Assembly (NCBI GenBank): GCA_017467965.1
Contig: JAFUJZ010000030.1
Location: 1-64,000, forward strand
Direction: 5' to 3'
Length of the DNA: 64,000 bases
From: Clostridia bacterium
GTDB taxonomy: Bacteria; Bacillota_A; Clostridia; UMGS1883
Shown: piece after piece, positions 25,412 through 34,704 of the stretch
Position numbering within the stretch: the stretch's first letter is position 1
How the letters are laid out: each line of letters starts with the position of its first letter
Made by a program: the position numbers and the translations under genes
The notes under the pieces: generated by a model
What the model saw: the letters and a program-made list of their open reading frames with translations, nothing else
Told to the model about the DNA's origin: nothing
Databases searched by the model: none

Positions 25412-26878
25412 ATGCGAAAAAGCGGTATACTATTGCATATTTCGTCCCTGCCTTCGCCCTATGGGATAGGCACGATGGGGAAAGAAGCTTATAATTTTAT
25501 AGATTTTCTCAAAAAAGCAGGTCAAAAGGTGTGGCAGGTGTTGCCGATAGGGCATACCTCTTATGGGGATTCGCCATATCAGTCCTACTCCTCTTATGCG
25601 GGCAATCCGTATTTGATTGACCTTGAACTTCTCTATGAGGCGGGATATCTTACAAAAGAGGATTTGGAGAATATTCCCCGGGAAAAGGACAGCGTAAAGG
25701 TTGACTACGGAATGTTATATCAGACAAGATACCCTTTGCTAAAAAAGGCGGCAGATAGGTTTTTGGAAAAGCCCGTGGCAGATTATTATACCTTTTTGGA
25801 GGAAAACCGTGCCTGGCTTGATGACTATGCTGTTTTTATGGCGATTAAAGAAAAAATGGGCTTTAAAAGCAGGGAAACATGGCAGCTGGAGCTGAGGGTC
25901 AAGAGCGACGCGGGACTACTTTTTGCAGATGAAGAAACAGTAAGAGTATACAAAGCTATTCAGTATTTTTTCTTTTCTCAGTGGTTTGGGCTTAAAGAGT
26001 ATGCAAATAATAACGAAATAGAAATAATCGGAGATTTGCCCATATACTGTGCATCTGACGGTAGCGATGTGTGGAGTGAGGGCAAGGCATTTTTGCTCGA
26101 TGACGAGTACTTGCCCTATATGGTTGCAGGTGTGCCGCCGGATGGGTTTTCGCCCCTAGGTCAAAGGTGGGGCAATCCTATCTATGATTGGGATTGGCTT
26201 GAGAAAAGCCGCTATGGTTGGTGGGTTGAAAGACTGAAATTTGCACTCAAAATTTTTGACAGGGTACGAATCGACCATTTCCGCGGTTTTGACAGCTATT
26301 TTGCAATAGATGCAAGTGAGGAAACCGCCGTTAACGGAAAATGGATAGACGGTCCGGGAATGAAGCTTTTTAAAGCTTTTGAACGAGAAATTGGCGAGAA
26401 TTTGCCCATTATTGCCGAGGATTTGGGTTATTTGACCGATAGCGTAAAAAAGCTTTTGCGTGACACAGGCTACCCGGGAATGAAAATACTGCAGTTTGCC
26501 TTTGATGAAAGGGAGTCGGGCGATTATCTGCCTCATAATTATACCCCTGACAGCGTGTGCTATGTGGGAACCCATGACAACGATACTGCACTCGGGTGGT
26601 ATATGTCAGCTGCCGAAAACGACAGGAATATGGCAACAAGGTACTTTAACCTAACTGAGGAAGAGGGCATATCAAAGGGGCTTATCCGTGGCGCAATGGC
26701 GTCTGTTTCAGATTTATGCGTAATTTGTATGCAGGATATATTGCGATTAGGCAGTGAGGCGAGGATGAACACTCCGTCAAAAATGGGCGGTAACTGGCAG
26801 TGGAGGATTAAAAAGTCCGATTTGACAGATACTCTTTCCGAAGAAATAAATACAATGACAAAACTTTATGGAAGATAA
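25412..26878 (+). CDS. malQ: 4-alpha-glucanotransferase (GH77)
   Basis: The 488-residue protein matches MalQ throughout: RKSGILLHISSLPSPYGIGTMG at the start, QVLPIGHTSYGDSPYQSYSSYAGNPYLIDLE, then the GH77 catalytic motifs RIDHFRGF (nucleophile Asp), IIAEDLGYLT (acid/base Glu) and VGTHDNDT (transition-state Asp). It rearranges malto-oligosaccharides in the cytoplasm. It lies 14 nt after the sugar permease, and this is the main evidence that the importer carries alpha-glucans. Confidence 0.96.
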   Translation: MRKSGILLHISSLPSPYGIGTMGKEAYNFIDFLKKAGQKVWQVLPIGHTSYGDSPYQSYSSYAGNPYLIDLELLYEAGYLTKEDLENIPREKDSVKVDYGMLYQTRYPLLKKAADRFLEKPVADYYTFLEENRAWLDDYAVFMAIKEKMGFKSRETWQLELRVKSDAGLLFADEETVRVYKAIQYFFFSQWFGLKEYANNNEIEIIGDLPIYCASDGSDVWSEGKAFLLDDEYLPYMVAGVPPDGFSPLGQRWGNPIYDWDWLEKSRYGWWVERLKFALKIFDRVRIDHFRGFDSYFAIDASEETAVNGKWIDGPGMKLFKAFEREIGENLPIIAEDLGYLTDSVKKLLRDTGYPGMKILQFAFDERESGDYLPHNYTPDSVCYVGTHDNDTALGWYMSAAENDRNMATRYFNLTEEEGISKGLIRGAMASVSDLCVICMQDILRLGSEARMNTPSKMGGNWQWRIKKSDLTDTLSEEINTMTKLYGR

Positions 26879-26915
26879 AAAAAGCAGTTGCATTGTTTAG
26901 TGCAACTGCTTTTTT
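26877..26915. terminator. Bidirectional terminator
   Basis: AAAAAAGCAGTTGCA / TGCAACTGCTTTTTT, loop TTGTTTAG, overlapping the ends of malQ and of the convergent XRE gene. Confidence 0.92.
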
Positions 26916-27141
26916 ACCGTTTAGGATAGTTCAGTTTAGAGGGGAGATTTAAAAGGTAGTCTGCGGATACGTTGAAAAATAAGCAAAATGAAATTATGTC
27001 ATCAATACAAGGTTCGTATTTACCACATTCGATGTAGGAAATTTTGCGTTGTGTCATGTTGACAGCTTTACCGAGTTGAGTTTGATTCATATTCATATCT
27101 TCGCGTAAATTGCGTATTTTTTCACCAAAGCTTATATTCAT
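26914..27141 (-). CDS. Small XRE-family regulator
   Basis: The 75-residue protein is essentially one Cro/C1-type HTH domain (IRNLREDMNMNQTQLGKAVNMTQRKISYIECGKYEPCIDDIISFCLFFNVSADYLL). It is read away from the gene at 27259. The intergenic space contains two inverted repeats at and upstream of that gene's promoter, so it probably represses the neighbour and perhaps itself. It has no extra domain. Confidence 0.88.
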   Translation of the reverse strand: MNISFGEKIRNLREDMNMNQTQLGKAVNMTQRKISYIECGKYEPCIDDIISFCLFFNVSADYLLNLPSKLNYPKR

Positions 27142-27169
27142 TTAAATCACCAATATTAATTTACCATAG

Positions 27170-27184
27170 ATAGAAACTTTCTAT
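27170..27184. promoter_or_regulatory. Palindromic operator candidate
   Basis: ATAGAAA-C-TTTCTAT, 7+1+7 perfect, touching the -35 box of the promoter at 27184-27212. A second inverted repeat AGACG-gaaaa-CGTCT (27193-27207) fills the spacer of that promoter. Confidence 0.6.
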
Positions 27185-27212
27185 TGACTTGTAGACGGAA
27201 AACGTCTATAAT
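27184..27212 (+). promoter_or_regulatory. Sigma-A promoter for the two-TM protein
   Basis: TTGACT (27184-27189), 17 nt, TATAAT (27207-27212). Confidence 0.75.
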
Positions 27213-27258
27213 TTAAGATGTATACAGTATAATCATATGATACAAGGAGGAATAAATA

Positions 27259-27996
27259 ATGACGCTTGATGAGTTCAGCAGGGTTTGTGCAGGACTGTCT
27301 GCAGAACAGTTAATGCCTTATTTAAGAGAAGCAGAGACGGCGGTAGGTGCAGTATATCCTGCGACGGAGAGGTATTCCAGAATATATCTTGGAAGGGAAG
27401 AGACTGTAAAAGTAAGAGATGGTTTATTGAAAAACAGACCGGGATTTATAGTAGTTTTCGTTGTTTTTGCGATGATATCTGTAGCTGTATTTTTCTTAGG
27501 ACTTGTAACACTTGAAACTATAGGATTTTTAGTTTTCTCTTTACCGTCAGCCCTTTTTTTAATGATTTTTGGTATAATAGGTATTTTATCAAATAATAAT
27601 TCATTGAAAAAGACTAACAAAAACTTGACTGTGCTTGAAAATGAACTTTTGAAGGCAGATGCGGATGTTAAGCAGTTACAGGACACACACAACAACGGAC
27701 AGCTAATACGTATGGCGATTTGCCCTAATGAATGTAAAAATCCCGAAAATATGAGAGTATTTGTAAATTTCTTTGAAACGGGAAGAGCAAGAAATTTGAA
27801 CGAAGCAAAAAATCTTTTTGATGAATATATGTATCGCAAAAACATGCAGGATATTGCAAAACAACAGATGCAATATTCTTTTGATGCCCGAACGGCGGCA
27901 TATGAAGCACGAGCAGCTGCGGAAAGAGCTGCAACAAACGCATCGAATGCAAGTACAGCAGCATCTCGTGCAGAATTTTATACAAGATTTAAATAA
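27259..27996 (+). CDS. Two-TM protein with Ala-rich coiled-coil tail, unknown
   Basis: ATG 27259 follows AAGGAGG, giving 245 residues. Two adjacent membrane helices (about 58-78 and 85-108; FIVVFVVFAMISVAVFFLG, IGFLVFSLPSALFLMIFGIIGIL) are followed by a predicted coiled coil (NLTVLENELLKADADVKQLQD) and a C-terminal Ala/Arg-rich helix (AAYEARAAAERAATNASNASTAASRA). I do not recognise a family. It is under a promoter with two palindromes, opposite an XRE regulator, and is followed after 34 nt by a lipoprotein, so the three may form a small regulated cassette. Confidence 0.75.
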   Translation: MTLDEFSRVCAGLSAEQLMPYLREAETAVGAVYPATERYSRIYLGREETVKVRDGLLKNRPGFIVVFVVFAMISVAVFFLGLVTLETIGFLVFSLPSALFLMIFGIIGILSNNNSLKKTNKNLTVLENELLKADADVKQLQDTHNNGQLIRMAICPNECKNPENMRVFVNFFETGRARNLNEAKNLFDEYMYRKNMQDIAKQQMQYSFDARTAAYEARAAAERAATNASNASTAASRAEFYTRFK

Positions 27997-28030
27997 ATTT
28001 ACTTTGTAAAGAAAGGAAGTCAATTTAAAT

Positions 28031-28819
28031 ATGAAAAAGATTTGGGTATTGTTGATGTGCTTGGTAATGTTATGTACATTGTCTGCTTGTAAAAACATTG
28101 AAAAAGCAGATGATGAAATAATTGAAGAAGAAACAACGCGTGCACATGAAAATGATGTTAAAAAAGATCCCCTTGAAAATTTTGAATGGGTTTATGTTGA
28201 CGGAGGGGTTGAAATTACAAAATACACCGGAAGTGATAAAAGTGTAATTGTTCCCGAAACTGTTGAGAACAAAAAAGTTGTTTCTGTGGGTAATTCTTTT
28301 GACGGAAATATTGTAATAGAAAAACTAATTGTTCCCAAATATGTAAAAGAGCTTGAATTGACAGGGTGTGATAATTTAAAGTATCTTGAGTGGGACGTAG
28401 AAGAAATTATACCATATCACTACTTTTATAATGAGCAAAAAATAACAATTCCCCAATCTGTTGAAGAAATTGTTTTACCCAACACAATAAGTTTTGATTT
28501 TAGTTATATACCAGAAGGAAGTAATCTCAAAAGAATTGAATTGCCAAATGCAAAGGCCATTAAAGGCAGTGCAACAATGCCTGCAACGTTGTATGAAATG
28601 ATTGTTTCAGACGCGATTAAATATGTACGCTCTGATAATTATTCGGGAGAACATAGATTTATTTGTGCGGAAGAAAATGATATGTATGGAATTTTTGAGA
28701 TGGCTTATGATCAGGTGTTTGGCTATGAAATGATTACGGACGAAAATATTGCGCGGATTTACTGTCATTTAGTAAATAAGGACCGTATTGTAGTAAATGG
28801 AAATCTTTATGAAAATTAA
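28031..28819 (+). CDS. Lipoprotein with BspA-like leucine-rich region
   Basis: The 262-residue protein has a lipoprotein signal ending LSACKN (no second Cys, unlike other lipoproteins here). Mature residues about 60-200 contain LRR_5/BspA-like pieces: VIVPETVENKKVVSVGNSFDG, KLIVPKYVKELELTGCDNLKYL, SVEEIVLPNTISFDF and RIELPNAKAIKGSATMP, a pattern of short beta strands and turns used in surface adhesion proteins. It probably shares a transcript with the two-TM gene 34 nt upstream. Confidence 0.75.
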   Translation: MKKIWVLLMCLVMLCTLSACKNIEKADDEIIEEETTRAHENDVKKDPLENFEWVYVDGGVEITKYTGSDKSVIVPETVENKKVVSVGNSFDGNIVIEKLIVPKYVKELELTGCDNLKYLEWDVEEIIPYHYFYNEQKITIPQSVEEIVLPNTISFDFSYIPEGSNLKRIELPNAKAIKGSATMPATLYEMIVSDAIKYVRSDNYSGEHRFICAEENDMYGIFEMAYDQVFGYEMITDENIARIYCHLVNKDRIVVNGNLYEN

Positions 28820-28821
28820 CC

Positions 28822-28853
28822 AAAAAGCTGTTGCAATTGCAACAGCTTTTTTA
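28822..28853. terminator. Bidirectional terminator
   Basis: AAAAAGCTGTTGCAA followed by its near-exact complement and T6, overlapping the recG stop. Confidence 0.9.
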
Positions 28854-30893
28854 AACCATAAATTCGTCTATATTGGAAAAGAGTGTTTCTGCCCTTCTTT
28901 TTAAAAGAGCGTTTTCTTCATCCGATAGTGTGGGGTCGCGCTGTAAGAGCTCCGTTACTGCATCAGAGCTCTTTTTGAGGGTTTCCATATCGAGTAGTGA
29001 AGAAATCTTCAAAGGAGGCAACCCGTGCTGGCGTGTACCGAAAAATTCGCCCGGACCACGAAGCTGCAGGTCTGTCTGGGATATAACAAAGCCGTCGTTT
29101 GTTTTTGTCATGATACCCATACGCTTTTTGATATCCTCGTCCATTGAAGAGGGAATAAGGATGCAATAGCTTTTATCCTTGCCACGTCCTACTCTGCCTC
29201 GGAGCTGATGAAGCTGGCTGAGCCCGAAACGCTCAGCGTTTTCGATAATCATGAGGGTAGCTGAGGGCACATTTACACCGACTTCAATAACCGTTGTTGA
29301 TACTAAAATATCGGTATCGCCAAAGGCAAAATCATTCATGATAGCATCTTTTTCGCTATCCTTCATTTTGCCGTGAACAAGTCCCACCTTTACGTCGGAA
29401 AAAATATTATTGGCAAGGTTATCGCGGTAGGAAACCGCACTCTTTAAGTCAAGCTCTTCGTTTTCGTCAACCATTGGGCAGACAATATACACCTTGTGGT
29501 TTGAACTGACCTCCTTACGGATAAAGTTGTACATTCTTTCGCGGATATTTTCCCCTATACAGAAGGTGTCAACCTTTTCACGTCCGGGAGGAAGCTCGTT
29601 TATGATGCTTATATCTAAATCGCCGTAAATAATAAGTGCAAGTGTGCGTGGAATAGGGGTGGCCGTCATAACCAATATGTGGGGGTTGTTGCCCTTTGAA
29701 ACGAGAGCACCGCGTTGCTTTACACCAAAACGATGCTGTTCATCGGTTATAGCAAGCCTGAGGTTTTTGAACACAACGCTGTCCTGGAAAAGTGCATGTG
29801 TACCTACAATAATGTCAATTTCACCGGACTGAAGCTTTTCGTATACAGCTTGCTTTTCTTTTTTTGTCATGCTACCTATAAGCAGTGCAGTTTTTATGTC
29901 CAAGGCTTCAAAAGTAGCCGAAACAGACTCATAATGCTGTCGGGCAAGTATGCTTGTAGGTGCCATAAAGGCACTTTGTCCACCGTTTTTTACGCAAAGA
30001 TACATCGCTACCATTGCAACCGCCGTTTTACCCGAGCCAACGTCACCTTGGACCAAGCGATTCATGGGCGAAGAGGAGGTTAAATCGGATATAATTTCGT
30101 CAATAACCTTTTGCTGTGCGTTTGTAAGTGCAAAGGGAAAAAGTGATAAAATCGGCGAGATATCCGTCTCAGTAAACGGTGCTACAGAAGCTTTTTTTGC
30201 AACCTGCTTGCGCATATTGAGAGCAAGCTGTAAAAGAAACAGCTCCTCAAAGGCAAGACGACTGCGGGCAGAATCATAAGCGTCATAGTCAATGGGAAAA
30301 TGAATGTTACGGACAGCATAATCGGCACGGCACAGGTTATAGCGTTCAATAATTGATTTTGGCATAAAATCCTCAATAGAATCGCCTGCTACGTCAAGGC
30401 ATTTTTTGATTGTGGAAACCATGACCTTTTGCGTGAGATTAGCGCAAAGACGGTATATGGGAACAATGTTGCCTGTCACGTTATTGGTTCCGTAAGGCTC
30501 ATAAATAGGGGTGATAATCTTTTTTTGTCCGTATTTATGTTCTATTTTACCGTAAAAGTTGTAGAAAGAGCCGACGCGGAAATTTTTCATAACATAAGGG
30601 TTGTTATAAAAAACTGCGGTGATAACTCCTGTGTCATCACGAAGAGGGAGGGAGTAAACGGCAAAGCCTTTACGTATGCGTCTGACCGTGGGTGCGGCAC
30701 CCACAAGGGCTGTAATGCACGCAGTTTCACCGTCTGTTAAATCGGTAACTTTTTTTGTGATACGTCTGTCTTCCACCGAATATGGAAAATAGTAGAGCAT
30801 ATCACGCACGGTTTCAATACCCAAGGCAGAAAGCTTTTCTGCTCTTTGTTCTCCGATGCCTTTAATTGTGGAAATACGGTCGTATAATGCCAT
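28851..30893 (-). CDS. recG: ATP-dependent DNA helicase RecG
   Basis: Start at the ATG complementary to 30891-30893, with AAGGTG 6 nt upstream; a GTG three codons earlier overlaps it. The 680-residue protein has the N-terminal wedge/OB domain (DMLYYFPYSVEDRR), Walker A (GDVGSGKTAVA), the DEQH box (ITDEQHRFG), TATPIPRTL, and helicase C motifs (STTVIEVGVNVP, QLRGRVGR), plus the C-terminal LRGPGEFFGTRQHG region. It remodels stalled replication forks and Holliday junctions. The order yloU-fakA-recG is conserved in Bacillota. Confidence 0.97.
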   Translation of the reverse strand: MALYDRISTIKGIGEQRAEKLSALGIETVRDMLYYFPYSVEDRRITKKVTDLTDGETACITALVGAAPTVRRIRKGFAVYSLPLRDDTGVITAVFYNNPYVMKNFRVGSFYNFYGKIEHKYGQKKIITPIYEPYGTNNVTGNIVPIYRLCANLTQKVMVSTIKKCLDVAGDSIEDFMPKSIIERYNLCRADYAVRNIHFPIDYDAYDSARSRLAFEELFLLQLALNMRKQVAKKASVAPFTETDISPILSLFPFALTNAQQKVIDEIISDLTSSSPMNRLVQGDVGSGKTAVAMVAMYLCVKNGGQSAFMAPTSILARQHYESVSATFEALDIKTALLIGSMTKKEKQAVYEKLQSGEIDIIVGTHALFQDSVVFKNLRLAITDEQHRFGVKQRGALVSKGNNPHILVMTATPIPRTLALIIYGDLDISIINELPPGREKVDTFCIGENIRERMYNFIRKEVSSNHKVYIVCPMVDENEELDLKSAVSYRDNLANNIFSDVKVGLVHGKMKDSEKDAIMNDFAFGDTDILVSTTVIEVGVNVPSATLMIIENAERFGLSQLHQLRGRVGRGKDKSYCILIPSSMDEDIKKRMGIMTKTNDGFVISQTDLQLRGPGEFFGTRQHGLPPLKISSLLDMETLKKSSDAVTELLQRDPTLSDEENALLKRRAETLFSNIDEFMV

Positions 30894-30949
30894 ATGTATC
30901 ACCTTCTTTCAAAAAGAGGTCAGTAATCAAATCATGTAGAATAAAAACA

Positions 30950-30980
30950 AGAAAAGGGAAACACGCGGTTTCCCTTTTTT
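30950..30980. terminator. Hairpin terminator between fakA and recG
   Basis: AAAAGGGAAAC / GTTTCCCTTTT with T-run on both strands; on the minus strand it follows fakA. Confidence 0.75.
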
Positions 30981-30985
30981 CGTTT

Positions 30986-32617
30986 TTATTCTACTGCGAT
31001 GAAGTAGTAATATACCGGCTGTCCGCCGCTTCTTACGTATACATCACAATCGGGATACTTTTCTTCAAGTGCATCGCAAAGTGCTGCTGCATCATCTTCA
31101 GAAACATCTTCACCGTGGTAAACTGTGATGATTTCACTGTCTTCATCAACCATGTCATCGATAAGAGATGCGAAAGTTTCGTTAAGGTCAGGATTAACAA
31201 TGGCAATCTTGCCTTCGCGCATACCGAGGTAGTCACCTTCGTGGATTTCCTTATCGTCAATAGATGTATCACGTACTGCATGAGTGATACTGCCGCTCTT
31301 AACGAGCTGGATTGCTTCATTCATTGCATCAACGTTGTCTTCCAAGCTACCTTCGGGCAAGAAGCTTGTCATAGCTGTAATACCCTGAGGAATAGTCTTT
31401 GTTGGGATAACAGCTACGTTAACCTCAGCCAATTCAACTGCCTGTTCAGCGGCTAAGATAATGTTTTTGTTGTTGGGAAGAACGATAACGTTCTTTGCGT
31501 TAACCTGTTCAACAGCGGCAAGAATATCGTCTGTTGAGGGGTTCATTGTCTGACCGCCGCGGATAACATAGGATACACCGAGCTCTGTAAATACTTCGGC
31601 AATACCTTCGCCTGCGGAAACAGAAATAACTGCAAGCTCCTTCATGGGGCCTTTCTGTGCGGGAGCACTGTCAGCCTCTGCAATAATGTTGGAGTGCTGA
31701 TAACGCATGTTATCAATCTTTATGTTGATAAGCTGACCAAGCTTTACAGCCTGTTCAAGAACAAAACCGGGGTTATTTGTATGAATATGAACCTTTACGA
31801 TTTCATCCTCTTCGATAACAAGCATACAGTCGCCTGTGGGGGCAATCTTATCACGGAAAGCATTTGCGTTTGTTTTAACATCGTACTTTTCGATGATGAA
31901 TTCAGTACAATAGCCGAATTCGATATCATCGGGGTCAACAGCCTGCTGTGCACCGCTTGCCATAGCAGGGGAAGTGGTTGAAGGTGCATCGGAAAGAGAT
32001 ACAGCGTTGCCGTCAAGAGCGGACTCCATACCTTCAAAAATGCACAACAAACCTTTACCGCCCGCGTCAACTACGCCTGCCTGCTTAAGCTGAGGAAGCA
32101 TTTCGGGTGTCTGATCAAGAGCGATGTTACCTTCCTTCATGATGATTTTGAAGAATTCATTAAAGGAAGCAGCTTCGCTATTTTCTACCCCTGCTGTTGC
32201 CATGAAGCGGATTACAGTGAGGATTGTACCTTCTGTAGGCTTCATAACAGCCTGATAAGCTGTGTCACAGCCTTTTTTTACTGCTACAGCAAAATCAGCG
32301 GGAGTGATAGTTTCCTTGCCTGTAAGGCCAAGGGAAATACCGCGGAAAATCTGAGAAAGGATAACACCGGAGTTACCTCTTGCACCACGGAGTGTAGCCT
32401 TTGCAACAGCCTGCGCTACATCGGAAACCGAGGAAAATTCCTTGACAGAGATATCCTTTGCGGCAGACATAAATGTAAGAGCCATGTTTGTACCTGTGTC
32501 ACCGTCCGGAACAGGGAAAACGTTGAGAGCATCAACGTATGCTTTGTTTTCATTTAACTTATTTGCGGCAGAAAGAATCATGTTTTTATAAATTGCCGCA
32601 TTAATAGCCTTCATCAT
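30986..32617 (-). CDS. fakA: Fatty acid kinase catalytic subunit (DAK2 / YloV family)
   Basis: The 543-residue protein begins with the DhaL/DAK2 kinase domain (about 1-200): NVFPVPDGDTGTNMALT with the metal-binding Asp residues, GARGNSGVILSQIFRG and VVDAGGKGLL. The middle and C-terminal parts (about 235-543) form the FakA acceptor-binding domains, including HIHTNNPGFVLEQAVK. With FakB proteins it phosphorylates exogenous fatty acids for phospholipid synthesis. It follows yloU with a 21-nt gap and precedes recG, the Bacillus order. No fakB is in the window. Confidence 0.93.
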   Translation of the reverse strand: MMKAINAAIYKNMILSAANKLNENKAYVDALNVFPVPDGDTGTNMALTFMSAAKDISVKEFSSVSDVAQAVAKATLRGARGNSGVILSQIFRGISLGLTGKETITPADFAVAVKKGCDTAYQAVMKPTEGTILTVIRFMATAGVENSEAASFNEFFKIIMKEGNIALDQTPEMLPQLKQAGVVDAGGKGLLCIFEGMESALDGNAVSLSDAPSTTSPAMASGAQQAVDPDDIEFGYCTEFIIEKYDVKTNANAFRDKIAPTGDCMLVIEEDEIVKVHIHTNNPGFVLEQAVKLGQLINIKIDNMRYQHSNIIAEADSAPAQKGPMKELAVISVSAGEGIAEVFTELGVSYVIRGGQTMNPSTDDILAAVEQVNAKNVIVLPNNKNIILAAEQAVELAEVNVAVIPTKTIPQGITAMTSFLPEGSLEDNVDAMNEAIQLVKSGSITHAVRDTSIDDKEIHEGDYLGMREGKIAIVNPDLNETFASLIDDMVDEDSEIITVYHGEDVSEDDAAALCDALEEKYPDCDVYVRSGGQPVYYYFIAVE

Positions 32618-32638
32618 AACTGAGTAACTCCCCCTATC

Positions 32639-32998
32639 TTATTCGTTTGCAACACGCATGCCTTCAACGTATACGTTAACTTCCTTTACGTCAAAGCCTG
32701 TCATGGCAGAAACCTGATAGCTTACGTTGTGCATAATGCTTTCGCAGATTGCGGAAACATTGACACCGTACTGAACCATGATGTGCATGTCAATAATAAT
32801 GGAGTTGTCCTCAACTTCAACTTTGATACCCTTGGAAAGAGAGCCAACCTTAAGGAGGCTTACAATACCGTCCTTTGTATTTCTGACAGCCATACCTACA
32901 ACACCGTAGCAGTTGTTGGCAACGGCACCTGCGATGTTAGCGATAACGGAATTACTGATAACGATATCGCCGTAATTGTTTTCAATTTTAGCAGCCAT
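32639..32998 (-). CDS. yloU: Asp23/Gls24 family protein YloU
   Basis: The 119-residue protein has the DUF322/Asp23 fold: GDIVISNSVIANIAGAVANNCYGVVGMAVRN at the N-terminus, IKVEVEDNSIIIDMHIMVQYGVNV and the SYQVSAMTGFDVKEVNVYVEGMRV end. Members are involved in envelope homeostasis; in Bacillota yloU sits directly before the fatty acid kinase gene, as here. GGAGG precedes the ATG, and a sigma-A promoter lies upstream. Confidence 0.95.
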   Translation of the reverse strand: MAAKIENNYGDIVISNSVIANIAGAVANNCYGVVGMAVRNTKDGIVSLLKVGSLSKGIKVEVEDNSIIIDMHIMVQYGVNVSAICESIMHNVSYQVSAMTGFDVKEVNVYVEGMRVANE

Positions 32999-33030
32999 AA
33001 ATAGACCTCCAATCTACATACTATAATTTA

Positions 33031-33060
33031 TTATACATCATTTTACTATCCAATGTCAAC
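33031..33060 (-). promoter_or_regulatory. Promoter of yloU-fakA-recG
   Basis: Minus strand TTGACA (33055-33060), 18 nt, TATAAT (33031-33036). The -35 region lies within the 3' end of the upstream YhaN-like gene. Confidence 0.7.
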
Positions 33061-34704
33061 AAAATTGCAATTTAATTGATTGAAGTAATCGTTTTTTCGG
33101 TTTGTAAAAACGATTACCTGTCTCTTTTTTGCAACGTTACTCAAAAGGTCAAATATCGCCTTTTCGCGCCACTTATCCGAACCGAGGAAGGGATCATCCA
33201 TAATTATGGGAAAATCTTTGTCGTAAAGAAACTCGGAAAGTGCTATACGGAAGCAAAGGTAAACCTCCTGGCGAAAACCGAAGGAAAAAGACGACAAATT
33301 CCTGGGGAGTGGGTCTTTGACGGAAATGGAAAGAGGATTTTTGTTGTTTTCGGCATCCATTATAAGAGTAACATCGCGGTTTTCTTTGGGAGCAATAAGG
33401 GAAAGATATTCCATTGCTTTTTTTGAAACTGCGGGCGTAAAATCTTCACTGAAACGCTCTGACGCATAGCCGATAGCCTCAATTGCGGCGTCAATAGCCT
33501 CAACCTTAATACTCATTTCACTACAGAGCTTTTTGGTGTAGGATAATTCTGCCTCAATTTCGTCAATTGAACGGTAAGACGCATCAAAAACCATTTTCTC
33601 GAGAGAATGAAGAGCATCCTGCTCTGATAAAAGCGTTTTTTGCAACTCACTTATCTTTTGGTGTGTTAAAGATATTTTTTCGGATATTTTGGCTTTGTCT
33701 TCACGCAGTTTTTCAAGGTCAGTAAGTGATTCTTTGTATACCGATGTGTCAGCCTCTTCGGCATTATTGCTCTTTTTTTGATTGATAAAAAGTTTTGATA
33801 ATAAATATGCTAAAAGAGGAAGCGGAGATGCAAAAATGAGCGGTTTAAAGAAGAGAAAACCTATAATAAACAAGCTAAGTGTGCATATGGTATACAGTAC
33901 GGGATATTTGACAGAGGTTTTTTCAGGCTTTTTATCGTTTTTTACAGGAGAGAGAGAAGCGATATAGTCCTTTTGCTGGGAAATACTCTCTCCAATCTCG
34001 TTATCCTCCACGGCGTAAGACACTATATTATTTTCAAGTGTAGCAATTTGTTCTTTGAGAGCTATGATAGTTTCTTCCTTATTATTAATATCAGCTCTGC
34101 GTGCGGACAGGTCGTTTTCGGCAAGACGTGCTATTGCCAACTCGTTTTCAAGGTCGGTCACCTTGATTTTTGCTTGTTGCAAGGCTCCATTTGTACCGCG
34201 CTGTCTGACGTAATGCTTTTTCTGCTCGGAAAGATAGGCTATAGCCTCTTGAGCGTTTACGTTTTCGTCACCTGACGCCATAATGTTGGATATACGCGCA
34301 TCCATGCCACTGGTTTTGCCGAAATCAGCGGCTTTGCCCTCTGCACAGTATACACTTTTGCGGAAAGTTTCCCTATCGGGAATGATATCGGAAAGAGAGA
34401 TATCCGGCTCTGTTTGCAAACTGTCAGCTTTGGGTGTGGCGCCGAAGGTGCGGTAAATTGTATAGTCCTTTGAGTTATGGTTTATTGTCATAGTGCCAGA
34501 GGGGGCTGTTTTATCCCATGGGAAATATTTCCCCCTGTCTTTGTCGTGGGCGGGGTACGAGTAGAGCATTGCTTCAATAAATGCCGAAATTGTGGACTTT
34601 CCACTCTCATTTGTGCCGTAGATAATGTTAAGATTATCTGAAAGTGAAATCTCTTTGTTTTTTAATTTTCCGAAGGAAAGAAGGTTTAGCTTTTTTATAA
34701 TCAT
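33046..34704 (-). CDS. YhaN-like AAA/SMC-type ATPase, short form with two TM-like helices
   Basis: Start at the ATG complementary to 34702-34704, overlapping the stop of the upstream nuclease gene (ATGA). Residues 1-60 have the ABC/SMC N-terminal ATPase (LNLLSFGKLKNKEISLSDNLNIIYGTNESGKSTISAFIEAML, Walker A GTNESGKST). The C-terminus holds the signature-like LSSFSFGFRQEVYLCFRIALSEFL and Walker B (FPIIMDDPFLGSD). Between are two coiled-coil blocks separated by a hydrophobic pair (about 270-310, YTICTLSLFIIGFLFFKPLIFASPLPLLAYLL). Bacillus YhaN is much longer (over 900 residues). Together with the YhaO-like partner it resembles a Mre11-Rad50-like DNA-processing pair. Confidence 0.85.
   Translation of the reverse strand: MIIKKLNLLSFGKLKNKEISLSDNLNIIYGTNESGKSTISAFIEAMLYSYPAHDKDRGKYFPWDKTAPSGTMTINHNSKDYTIYRTFGATPKADSLQTEPDISLSDIIPDRETFRKSVYCAEGKAADFGKTSGMDARISNIMASGDENVNAQEAIAYLSEQKKHYVRQRGTNGALQQAKIKVTDLENELAIARLAENDLSARRADINNKEETIIALKEQIATLENNIVSYAVEDNEIGESISQQKDYIASLSPVKNDKKPEKTSVKYPVLYTICTLSLFIIGFLFFKPLIFASPLPLLAYLLSKLFINQKKSNNAEEADTSVYKESLTDLEKLREDKAKISEKISLTHQKISELQKTLLSEQDALHSLEKMVFDASYRSIDEIEAELSYTKKLCSEMSIKVEAIDAAIEAIGYASERFSEDFTPAVSKKAMEYLSLIAPKENRDVTLIMDAENNKNPLSISVKDPLPRNLSSFSFGFRQEVYLCFRIALSEFLYDKDFPIIMDDPFLGSDKWREKAIFDLLSNVAKKRQVIVFTNRKNDYFNQLNCNFVDIG

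Noticed and set aside
26914..27996. Toxin-antitoxin pair
   Set aside because: The genes diverge and the 245-residue two-TM protein does not look like a known toxin.
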